This document shows positions 7,356 to 13,994 of a stretch of DNA of 64,000 nt, piece after piece. The notes beneath the pieces were generated by a model that had not been told where the DNA came from, did not search any database, and worked only from the letters and a program-made list of their open reading frames with translations. This DNA is from Cyclobacteriaceae bacterium. GTDB lineage: Bacteria; Bacteroidota; Bacteroidia; Cytophagales; Cyclobacteriaceae. Within the stretch, counting starts at the first letter, position 1. Every line of letters starts with the position of its first letter. Location of the stretch: assembly GCA_022842845.1 (NCBI GenBank), contig JALHOT010000004.1, positions 1-64,000 on the forward strand, read 5' to 3'. The position numbers and the translations under genes were made by a program.

Positions 7356-8051
7356 TCAATCAAAGAGTGTCAGATTACCGAACTGATCGGCAGGGGGGGT
7401 AGCGATAATCAAAGATGGCACATTCAGGTGGCTGTCGTTAATGCGGGGCGATACGGTGTAGAGACTCATCTTCGCCTCTGTATAAGGCTTAAGCAAAGCC
7501 AATAAACTTTCTTCGCTGCTGTCTTCGTGCATCCACACCTGCTCTTGTTTACTTTCCATGATGACAGGCATGCGTTCACTCATGCCGCTGACCAGGGAAT
7601 TGGCCTGGGCGGTAATCAGCATGAAGGTGTGATGCATGACACCTTCATTATCTTCAAACTCTTCCCAGATGCCGGCAAAAGAAAAGGTGCTTTTATCCTG
7701 CGCGATGAAGCGGTGAGGTATCTGTGTTTTCTTGCCTACTTTTTTCCAGGCATAAAAACCATCGGCTGGTACCAGGCAACGCGAACGCTTCAAGAGCTTG
7801 CGCATGGCAGGCCGCTGTTGCAGGCTCTCGGCCCTGATGTTGATGAGCTTTTCACTCACATGCTTGTTCTTGGCCCAGTCAGGCGGAATGCCCCAATAGA
7901 AAAATGACACACCTGCAGATCCCTGTAAGATAACCGGCAGTAAGTGTGTAGGCGCTGCGTTGTATTGCGGCTGGTAAAATTCAGGCACCTCTACGCCAAA
8001 GCGTTGTTGCACTTGTTCGCGGGTGGCGGTGAGGGTATAACGTTCAATCAT
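7356..8051 (-). CDS. SRAP (YedK/HMCES-family) protein lacking catalytic residues
   Basis: A 231-aa SRAP-domain protein. The fold signatures are clear: RYTLTA at the N-terminus, YNAAPT at 30-35, INIRAES at 70-76, RCLVPADGFY at 91-100 and RMPVI at 160-164. Family members use Cys2, an Asn near 75, a Glu after DGF(Y/F) and a His before (D/E)R to crosslink to abasic sites in single-stranded DNA. Here residue 2 is Ile (MIERY instead of MCGRY), the Glu is Ala101 (FYAWKK) and the His is Ser158 (MSERMP); only Asn71 remains. The start is firm because an in-frame TAA lies nine bases upstream of the ATG. It should bind DNA, if at all, without covalent chemistry. It overlaps the YheT-like gene by eight bases, last in a leftward cluster. 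Confidence 0.88.
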   Translation of the reverse strand: MIERYTLTATREQVQQRFGVEVPEFYQPQYNAAPTHLLPVILQGSAGVSFFYWGIPPDWAKNKHVSEKLINIRAESLQQRPAMRKLLKRSRCLVPADGFYAWKKVGKKTQIPHRFIAQDKSTFSFAGIWEEFEDNEGVMHHTFMLITAQANSLVSGMSERMPVIMESKQEQVWMHEDSSEESLLALLKPYTEAKMSLYTVSPRINDSHLNVPSLIIATPPADQFGNLTLFD

Positions 8052-9024
8052 GTTGCCTTACAAAATGAAGTGCTCTTTCTTCGCTCCAAAATACGCCCTT
8101 TTTACCAAAAGCTGTAAAGCCTACATGTCCTCCTTGCGCAGGTATTTCTAAACGTACCTTCGGGTGGTGCATCATGCGCTCCACCGGGTAACAGGCATCT
8201 GATAAAAAGGGATCATTCTGCGCATTCACGATCAGGGTAGGCACTTGTATGCTTTCTGCAAAATGAACAGAGCTGCATTGTGTATAGTAGTCGATGGCAT
8301 TGCGGTAGCCGTGCAATACGGAAGTATAGGCATCATCAAATGCCTGCAGGCTATTAATACTGTCGAGAGGGCTCGTGTCTATATCAGTGCGCAGGGAAGC
8401 TTTGGCGCGCACTTTTTCTTTCAGTGTTTTTAAGAAGCGCCTGGCGTAAAGTTGGTTGGCCGGCAAGGCAATTTGTTCGCAGCTCGATTGTAAATGCATG
8501 GGCACTGAAAATACCACACAACTGCGGATGCGTGCATCGCGCTGACTTTCGCCTAAATATTTTAAGGTTAAGTTTCCGCCCAGGCTAAAGCCAATCAAAC
8601 TGACTTGTTGGTAGCCTTGTGCCAGTGCATGTTGTACCACCACCTCCAGATCATCGGTGGCACCGCTATGGTAGAAGCGTTGCTGGCGGTTCATTTCTTC
8701 GCTGCACCCGCGGTAGTTCCAGGCGAGTATGTCATAGCCTTGCTGGTAAAATATTTTGGCCATGCCTTTGATGTAGGCTCTTTGGGTATTGCCCTCCAGG
8801 CCATGCGAGATGATGATCAACTTTCGCGCGCCTTGCTTCAACCAGTCCAGGTCTAAGAAATCATCATCGGGCGTGTAGATGCGCTCGCGCTGGTAGGGTG
8901 TTAAAACTACCGAACGCAGCAGGGCCGGGTAAATGGTTTCTATGTGCGGATGGAAGAAAAGCGCAGGGCGTTGGTAGTGCGCAATGGCTGTCACCGGTAT
9001 GGCTGATGATTGGCTTAAGCCCAC
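8044..9024 (-). CDS. YheT-family alpha/beta hydrolase
   Basis: A 326-aa alpha/beta-hydrolase of the YheT/EMB8 type. Seen in order: FHPHIETIYPALLR near the N-terminus (the HxxT region typical of this family), the oxyanion-side motif ISHGLEGN near 90, the segment AWNYRGCS, the nucleophile elbow GFSLGGN (about residue 146), and late acid/His candidates NAQNDPF and GGHVGF. The substrate is unknown; family members are putative esterases. It overlaps the genes on both sides (10 and 8 bases), so it is part of one translationally coupled leftward transcript. Confidence 0.85.
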   Translation of the reverse strand: MGLSQSSAIPVTAIAHYQRPALFFHPHIETIYPALLRSVVLTPYQRERIYTPDDDFLDLDWLKQGARKLIIISHGLEGNTQRAYIKGMAKIFYQQGYDILAWNYRGCSEEMNRQQRFYHSGATDDLEVVVQHALAQGYQQVSLIGFSLGGNLTLKYLGESQRDARIRSCVVFSVPMHLQSSCEQIALPANQLYARRFLKTLKEKVRAKASLRTDIDTSPLDSINSLQAFDDAYTSVLHGYRNAIDYYTQCSSVHFAESIQVPTLIVNAQNDPFLSDACYPVERMMHHPKVRLEIPAQGGHVGFTAFGKKGVFWSEERALHFVRQHD

Positions 9025-9551
9025 TTCATCCTTTCTTTTAATCGTTCAATGTGTGCCAGGTGGTGTTTGCCATGCCAGGCGTACAAGCCGAGCATGCGTT
9101 CCAGGCTGATCTCGCGTTGACTTTGCGGATGGATAAAACTTTTCTGTAAGTCCTGCTGACTAAGACCCTGCATGAGCGCAACCCATTTGGCGTGCAGTCC
9201 TTTTAACAGCGCGATCGACAAATGAGGATCGAGTTGGTTATCACTGCTTTCGGCCCACAACTTTTCATCATAGGCTTTAATGGTTGGCTTGTCTTCGGTG
9301 AGTGTCCACTTAAAGCGGATGTAAGAGTGCATATGGCTGTCTGCCAAATGGTGGATGAGTTGTTGCACGGTCCAGCCGCCCTCGCGATAAGGGGTATTGA
9401 ATTGATCGGCATTGAAGTGCTGTACCGCCTTCGCTACTTGTTCTGGCAAGGCCTGTATATCGGCTATCAGTTGCTGTTGTTCGGCTGCCGTGTACGATGG
9501 CTGCGGACTGAACTTACCAATCGGATAGCGAAGTGCGTCAAGATCATTCAT
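9015..9551 (-). CDS. DinB/YfiT-like putative metal-dependent hydrolase
   Basis: A 178-aa four-helix DinB-superfamily protein of the YfiT/BstA branch. It begins DALRYPIGKFSPQPSYT, the usual YfiT opening, and carries the three-His metal site: HHLADSHMHS (about 67-76) and WHGKHHLAHI (about 159-168). Family members include thiol transferases such as the bacillithiol transferase BstA, so a thiol S-transferase role in detoxification is possible, but the thiol cofactor of this organism is not shown here. It overlaps terC by eight bases upstream and the hydrolase gene by ten downstream. Confidence 0.85.
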   Translation of the reverse strand: MNDLDALRYPIGKFSPQPSYTAAEQQQLIADIQALPEQVAKAVQHFNADQFNTPYREGGWTVQQLIHHLADSHMHSYIRFKWTLTEDKPTIKAYDEKLWAESSDNQLDPHLSIALLKGLHAKWVALMQGLSQQDLQKSFIHPQSQREISLERMLGLYAWHGKHHLAHIERLKERMKWA

Positions 9552-10359
9552 GTGTTTTGGCTTCTTTCGCCAGGGCTTTTTCAGCTTTTAATTTCTTTTT
9601 GGCTCTTTCCCTTCGCCCGCGCACGCGGATGTTGAACATCTCAATCAGAAGTGAGAAAACCACTGCGAAATAGATATAGCCTTTGGGGATTTCGTATTCA
9701 AGACCTTCCAGGAAGAGCATGAAGCCAATGAGAATCAGGAAGCCCAGGGCCAATACCTCTAAAGATGGATGCTTGTGAATGTAATCGCTGATGCGGCCGG
9801 AGAAGACCATCATAATACCGATAGAGATGACTACGGCAATGATCATGATCAAAACCTGTTGTGTAAGACCTACAGCCGTGAGGATGGAATCAAAAGAGAA
9901 AATAATATCGAGCAGAATAATCTGGATGATAACATTGGTAATGCTCTTAGAGGCTTTGTTTTGCATTTCACCTTCTTCGTCATCGCCTTCTACTTCGTGG
10001 TTCATTTCACGTGTACTCTTGGCGATCAGGAAGAGTCCGCCAAACATGAGGATAAGATCGCGGCCGCTGAAAGGATGATCGTGACCGATGAAACGATCGA
10101 CCAAACCATTGCCTAAAATATCTGAAAGGAAGAACAGCGGCTCGGTAAAGGTGATAACCCAGGTGATACCCAATAACAATACAACACGCACAATCATGGC
10201 CAGGGCCAGACCCATGTTGCGGGTTTTGGCGCGCTGCTCCACCGGGAGCCTGTTAGACACAATGGAAATAAAGATGATGTTATCGATGCCAAGCACTACC
10301 TCAAAAAAGGTAAGTGTTAACAAGGCCAGCCAGGCCTCTGCGGTTAAGAAGATTTCCAT
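9544..10359 (-). CDS. TerC-family integral membrane protein (first copy)
   Basis: A 271-aa TerC-family membrane protein with about seven predicted membrane segments. The conserved acidic segments are present: FFEVVLGIDNIIFISI (about 19-34) and LLDIIFSFDSILTAVG (about 148-163). Members of this family export Mn2+ or are linked to tellurium resistance. A charged cytoplasmic loop (EVEGDDEEGEMQ) and a Lys-rich C-terminal tail are visible. It follows gpsA by 64 bases and overlaps the DinB-like gene by eight. A second, clearly different TerC homologue lies at 43511-44425. No yybP-ykoY Mn riboswitch is visible upstream. Confidence 0.88.
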   Translation of the reverse strand: MEIFLTAEAWLALLTLTFFEVVLGIDNIIFISIVSNRLPVEQRAKTRNMGLALAMIVRVVLLLGITWVITFTEPLFFLSDILGNGLVDRFIGHDHPFSGRDLILMFGGLFLIAKSTREMNHEVEGDDEEGEMQNKASKSITNVIIQIILLDIIFSFDSILTAVGLTQQVLIMIIAVVISIGIMMVFSGRISDYIHKHPSLEVLALGFLILIGFMLFLEGLEYEIPKGYIYFAVVFSLLIEMFNIRVRGRRERAKKKLKAEKALAKEAKTHE

Positions 10360-10423
10360 GTTGAGAGGAAAGTGGGGTTGGTTTAGTCTGCTAAATTATA
10401 AGAAGTAAGCTTACCCTCAAATC

Positions 10424-11488
10424 TTAGTTATCCAGAAAGTCGATGTCGACATTAAGGGGATAGCGCATCAGGTACTGTAAGGCTTGCTGAACTGTGAGTT
10501 TTTCGAATAAAACGCGGTATAGTGCATTGGTAATGGGGGCTTTTACCTGATAGTAGTCCGCACATTTTTTTGCAATGCGCACTGTATTAATACCCTCGGC
10601 CACCTCATCGGTCTCTGCCAATATATCTTGCAGGGTCTTTCCCTGGGCCAATTTATGACCCACCTGGAAGTTGCGGCTCAGGGAGCTGTTGCAGGTGGTT
10701 ACCAAGTCGCCTATGCCCGCTACACCTAAAAATGCTTTTGGTTTGCCACCCAGGGCCCTGCCCAGGTAAATCATTTCAACGACACCGCGGCTAATCAACA
10801 AGCCACGGGCATTTTCGCCATAGCCCAGTCCGCTCAGGGCACCAGAGGCAATGGCAATCACGTTTTTCAAGACACCGGCCAGCTCAACACCAGTTAAGTC
10901 ACTGTTACCATATACCTGAAAGTAATCGTTGCGGAGCAGTTTCATGCCCAGTTCGATTACTTCGTTAAAAGGACTGGCAATAACGGTAGCGGATGGATGT
11001 TGCGCAGCCAACTCTTTAGAGAGATTGGGGCCTGCCAGACAGCCTACGCGCACCACAGCACTTTCTTCGCGAATCACTTCGCTCATGGTCTTCACCTGGT
11101 GGCGATTGAGTTTATCAATCTCTTCTATGCTGCTATGCTTGGGCAGGGTAATGTCAAAACCTTTGGTGCCGTGAATAAGAATATGGTAAGGATGCAAGTG
11201 CGGTGACAGCTTGCGGATCACCGAACGAAAGTGACTGGAAGGAATGATGGGGAAGATTACATCACAGGCATCTGCAATCTGTGCCAGATCGTTGATGGCT
11301 GTTACATTTTTGTCGATGATGTGCCCACGGTTATCCCTTGTTTTGTTGATGCGCTTCACCACTTCTCCATCCCTGGCATATAGCAAGACGGGGCGCTGCT
11401 TGGCCAGGAGGTTGGCCACGGCAGAGCCAAAGTTGCCCGCACCGATAACGCCTATAGGCTTATTGTCCGATAAATTTATCGAGTTCAT
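10424..11488 (-). CDS. gpsA: Glycerol-3-phosphate dehydrogenase [NAD(P)+]
   Basis: A 354-aa cytosolic enzyme that reduces dihydroxyacetone phosphate to sn-glycerol-3-phosphate, the backbone for phospholipids. The nucleotide-binding GAGNFGSA is at about 16-23. The substrate-side segments HGTKGFD, GPNLSKELA and GVELAGVLKNVIAIASG (with the catalytic Lys) follow, then GLGYGENARGLLISRG and GIGDLVTTC. The chosen start lies inside the last 29 bases of the acyltransferase gene at 11460-13160, and the mature domain begins soon after it, so the overlap looks real. The product of GpsA is the likely acyl acceptor for the upstream enzyme, so the pair makes one pathway. Confidence 0.95.
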   Translation of the reverse strand: MNSINLSDNKPIGVIGAGNFGSAVANLLAKQRPVLLYARDGEVVKRINKTRDNRGHIIDKNVTAINDLAQIADACDVIFPIIPSSHFRSVIRKLSPHLHPYHILIHGTKGFDITLPKHSSIEEIDKLNRHQVKTMSEVIREESAVVRVGCLAGPNLSKELAAQHPSATVIASPFNEVIELGMKLLRNDYFQVYGNSDLTGVELAGVLKNVIAIASGALSGLGYGENARGLLISRGVVEMIYLGRALGGKPKAFLGVAGIGDLVTTCNSSLSRNFQVGHKLAQGKTLQDILAETDEVAEGINTVRIAKKCADYYQVKAPITNALYRVLFEKLTVQQALQYLMRYPLNVDIDFLDN

Positions 11489-13160
11489 AGCCTACAAGTC
11501 GGTTGTGGTAGTAATACAGAACATTCAGGTCGCGCGTAATGATGTTACCATCGCGGTTGCGCAACAAAGGTCTTTTTAAATGGAAGATCCCAACATTGTA
11601 TAAGCCAAGCTTAATTACTTCATCGATGTCTCCTTTCAGGTGCGAAGCAATGTTTACTTTGTTCTCGATCTTCATGCGATAGATTTGCTTGCGCACGCGC
11701 TTACAATTATCCCTGAATTCTTCGTAGGGCAAGGCCAGGTCTTCTTCAGGCAAACGCAGCAGGCCAAACAGATCGAGCTTGGGGTGTTTCTTCTGCCACA
11801 TGGTGAATGCGACAAAGGCCACCAAATGGCTGGCAAATACACGGTTAATGCGGTGGTATTCGCTCACAATCTTTTGACTCAGCATGCGGGTGTATTGATC
11901 TTCCCTTTGTCTGTCAACTGATAGCTGGCCATTGGTAATAAAATAATCGCGCGTATCAATAGGGCGGCCGTGTTCATCGATGCTATTGCCTTCATCGTCT
12001 ACATAGTTGCCCATAATATCTAAGCCTTTGCCTATGGATACAGAAATGCTGGAGCCCTTGGTGAAGAACTTGAACATGAATTGCAGCAGTTGCCAGCTTC
12101 CATAGCGGTCTTGTTCCGGTATGTAGCGATCCTGGCCCTTAGACGACAGGTATTCCTCTATCAGATCCGGGGCCTCTAATACAAAATGATAATTAAGCGT
12201 TACGGGCACAATGAAGATCTTCCTTACGTCTTCTCCCGGCTTGGCGCGCATGTAGGCATCGCGTTGTGCTTCCACAGTCGAACTGAGCAAGCCTAGTTTT
12301 AATTGCTTTTCAATCATACCCGAGCGTGAGCGGGTACCTCCCGGAAAGAAGAGGCTGTGTGCACCTTTCTGCAAGGCCAAGGTGGAATAAAGCTTCAGGG
12401 TCTCGAGGTAGGGCATGTTCTTTTTTCTGCGGTCTACCTTGTAGGCACCCAGGCTGTTCATGAAGTAGGCGAATATCTTCATGTTGAACAGGTTCAGGCC
12501 TGCACCATAAATAAAGGCTGGTAAACCTAAAGAATGGATGACCCAGCCGATCAGAATCGAGTCCAGATTACTAAAGTGAGTGGGCACCATGACTACAGTG
12601 CCTTTTCTGGCCAGTCTGCGCAACTGTTTTACCTTGCCTACTATGTGTATTTTATCGCGCAGGGTGTATTGATTGCGCCAAAAGGCACCAAACTTTTTTA
12701 CCCTTGCCCCATTGAGCAGGCGCGCGAACCAAAACTTAATCACTTCGCGGGTCAGGCGGTAGCGGCTGGGTTTGAAATTGCCAGCGATCTCATCGGCATA
12801 GCGCGATACGATTCTTTTTAATATTTCATTGGCGAGCTGTTCTTGCTCTTCCTCAGGCTTGTTAGCGAGGCTGTGTAAGTCTTCTTTTACTTTGCTCCAA
12901 AACTGTGGCTCATCTTCCGGGTCTACACGCCAGCGGTTGCGCTTCATGCGCTGCTGTTCGCGGTATACGGTTGCCTCAAGCTCTTCAATGAGCTGTTTGG
13001 TAGAAGTCCGGAGTTCTTTGACCCTTTCAAAAGCTTTTTGCGCTACTTCTTCAACGAACTCTTTCCTATTCTGACTGAGCTTATAAACGGGCCAATCCGG
13101 TATCCCCTCCAGAATGGGCTTATATTCTTTATTCTTATTCTTCTTTTCTTGAATCTCCAT
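11460..13160 (-). CDS. PlsB-like glycerol-3-phosphate acyltransferase
   Basis: A 566-aa acyltransferase of the PlsB/LPLAT type. The acyl transfer motif HX4D is VPTHFSNLDS (near 195), followed by the substrate-binding FFPGGTRSRSG (near 280) and a block near VTLNYHF. An N-terminal charged helical region (about 1-110) replaces a signal or membrane anchor. Acylation of glycerol-3-phosphate at the start of phospholipid synthesis is likely, given gpsA directly downstream with a 29-base overlap; acylation of another polyol phosphate cannot be excluded. It is shorter than E. coli PlsB (about 800 aa). Confidence 0.85.
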   Translation of the reverse strand: MEIQEKKNKNKEYKPILEGIPDWPVYKLSQNRKEFVEEVAQKAFERVKELRTSTKQLIEELEATVYREQQRMKRNRWRVDPEDEPQFWSKVKEDLHSLANKPEEEQEQLANEILKRIVSRYADEIAGNFKPSRYRLTREVIKFWFARLLNGARVKKFGAFWRNQYTLRDKIHIVGKVKQLRRLARKGTVVMVPTHFSNLDSILIGWVIHSLGLPAFIYGAGLNLFNMKIFAYFMNSLGAYKVDRRKKNMPYLETLKLYSTLALQKGAHSLFFPGGTRSRSGMIEKQLKLGLLSSTVEAQRDAYMRAKPGEDVRKIFIVPVTLNYHFVLEAPDLIEEYLSSKGQDRYIPEQDRYGSWQLLQFMFKFFTKGSSISVSIGKGLDIMGNYVDDEGNSIDEHGRPIDTRDYFITNGQLSVDRQREDQYTRMLSQKIVSEYHRINRVFASHLVAFVAFTMWQKKHPKLDLFGLLRLPEEDLALPYEEFRDNCKRVRKQIYRMKIENKVNIASHLKGDIDEVIKLGLYNVGIFHLKRPLLRNRDGNIITRDLNVLYYYHNRLVGYELDKFIGQ

Positions 13161-13220
13161 TGCCAGCTATTGGGTGCGCAAAATAACACAATTCTATCAT
13201 TGGCTTGGGGCCTTCCTGAA

Positions 13221-13460
13221 TTATACCCTGCTCAGGGCTGCTCCCAGTGAGCGCCCCATATCGTCAAAGCGTTCCAGTGCTTGTCTGATGAAGGTTTCGT
13301 CAAGCATCTTTTCGATGTCATTTTCGTCAATTATATCAAATTCATTCACCTTAAAGGTTTGTTCTAGTAAGCCCTGTTCTATTTTAATGATATAGCGGTT
13401 GTTCCACGCAAACAAGGTGATTTTATAGTTGGGGGTGGGTATTTCTTTGATAATTCTCAT
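13221..13460 (-). CDS. Small conserved hypothetical protein
   Basis: A 79-aa protein with no signal peptide. A beta-rich N-terminal half (KITLFAWNNRYIIKIEQG) is followed by acidic residues and an amphipathic helix (about 48-79). The pattern is that of a small conserved Bacteroidota cytosolic protein without assigned function. It lies 60 bases upstream of the acyltransferase gene on the same strand and may be co-transcribed. Confidence 0.6.
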   Translation of the reverse strand: MRIIKEIPTPNYKITLFAWNNRYIIKIEQGLLEQTFKVNEFDIIDENDIEKMLDETFIRQALERFDDMGRSLGAALSRV

Positions 13461-13600
13461 GACAAATAAAAACTGGGCGAAGATAGCACCAAAAACATTG
13501 GGGTGATGGGACTATACATCAGCTCCGGTTTGTCTTGCCTGGAAAAACATAGGGGGTAGTCATGAGCCGAGGAAGCCAGCTCAAGAACCTGGTAACTTTG

Positions 13601-13780
13601 TTAGGGGTTTCTGCCTTGTCTGTCTTCGGTCATGACTTCAAGGTTTTGTTTGATCTGCTGCAGCTCATGCTCCAGTTTACGGTAGACCTGGCTTTTTTGA
13701 AGTTCATCAAACTTCATTTGTCGCATCAGGCGCTGAACTTCTAATTCGCGCTTGCGCAGGGTTTCTTTTTCTTGATTCAT
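13601..13780 (-). CDS. 59-aa coiled-coil protein
   Basis: A short open frame from ATG (13778-13780) to TAA (13601-13603). The product is almost entirely charged helix: MNQEKETLRKRELEVQRLMR at the start, then heptad-like Leu/Met/Ile spacing up to residue 50, and a polar tail ending DRQGRNP. It would form a coiled coil and has no membrane segment. Its size falls below common gene-finding cutoffs, but the clean amphipathic pattern and the gap it fills between 13460 and 13995 favour a real gene. Function unknown. Confidence 0.45.
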   Translation of the reverse strand: MNQEKETLRKRELEVQRLMRQMKFDELQKSQVYRKLEHELQQIKQNLEVMTEDRQGRNP

Positions 13781-13994
13781 GAAGTCAAAAAAGTGCTTGT
13801 TTAGGTTAGGCTATGCTAAGATAGGCAATCGATCGGTTTTTCCCAGACTTTACCTTAACAAAGTACAGGCAAGTATTGATGAAGACTGCAATCATGGCCT
13901 ATGGCCATACGTTTGTAACAAGAGTTTCGTTAGAAACGTTTAGTTTATATCTTGTACCCTTATCATGCACTGAAGGTGCGATTTATTGTAAGCG

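Noticed and set aside
7527-7907. Plus-strand 126-codon frame inside the SRAP gene
   Set aside because: It is a shadow of the SRAP coding frame; the product shows no family pattern and is His/Phe-rich as antisense frames often are.
10360-10423. yybP-ykoY Mn riboswitch before terC
   Set aside because: The 64-base gap is too short and lacks the conserved paired loops.
13600-13744. Plus-strand frame at 13562-13744 as a gene
   Set aside because: The opposite strand encodes the better supported coiled-coil protein; the plus frame is its antisense.
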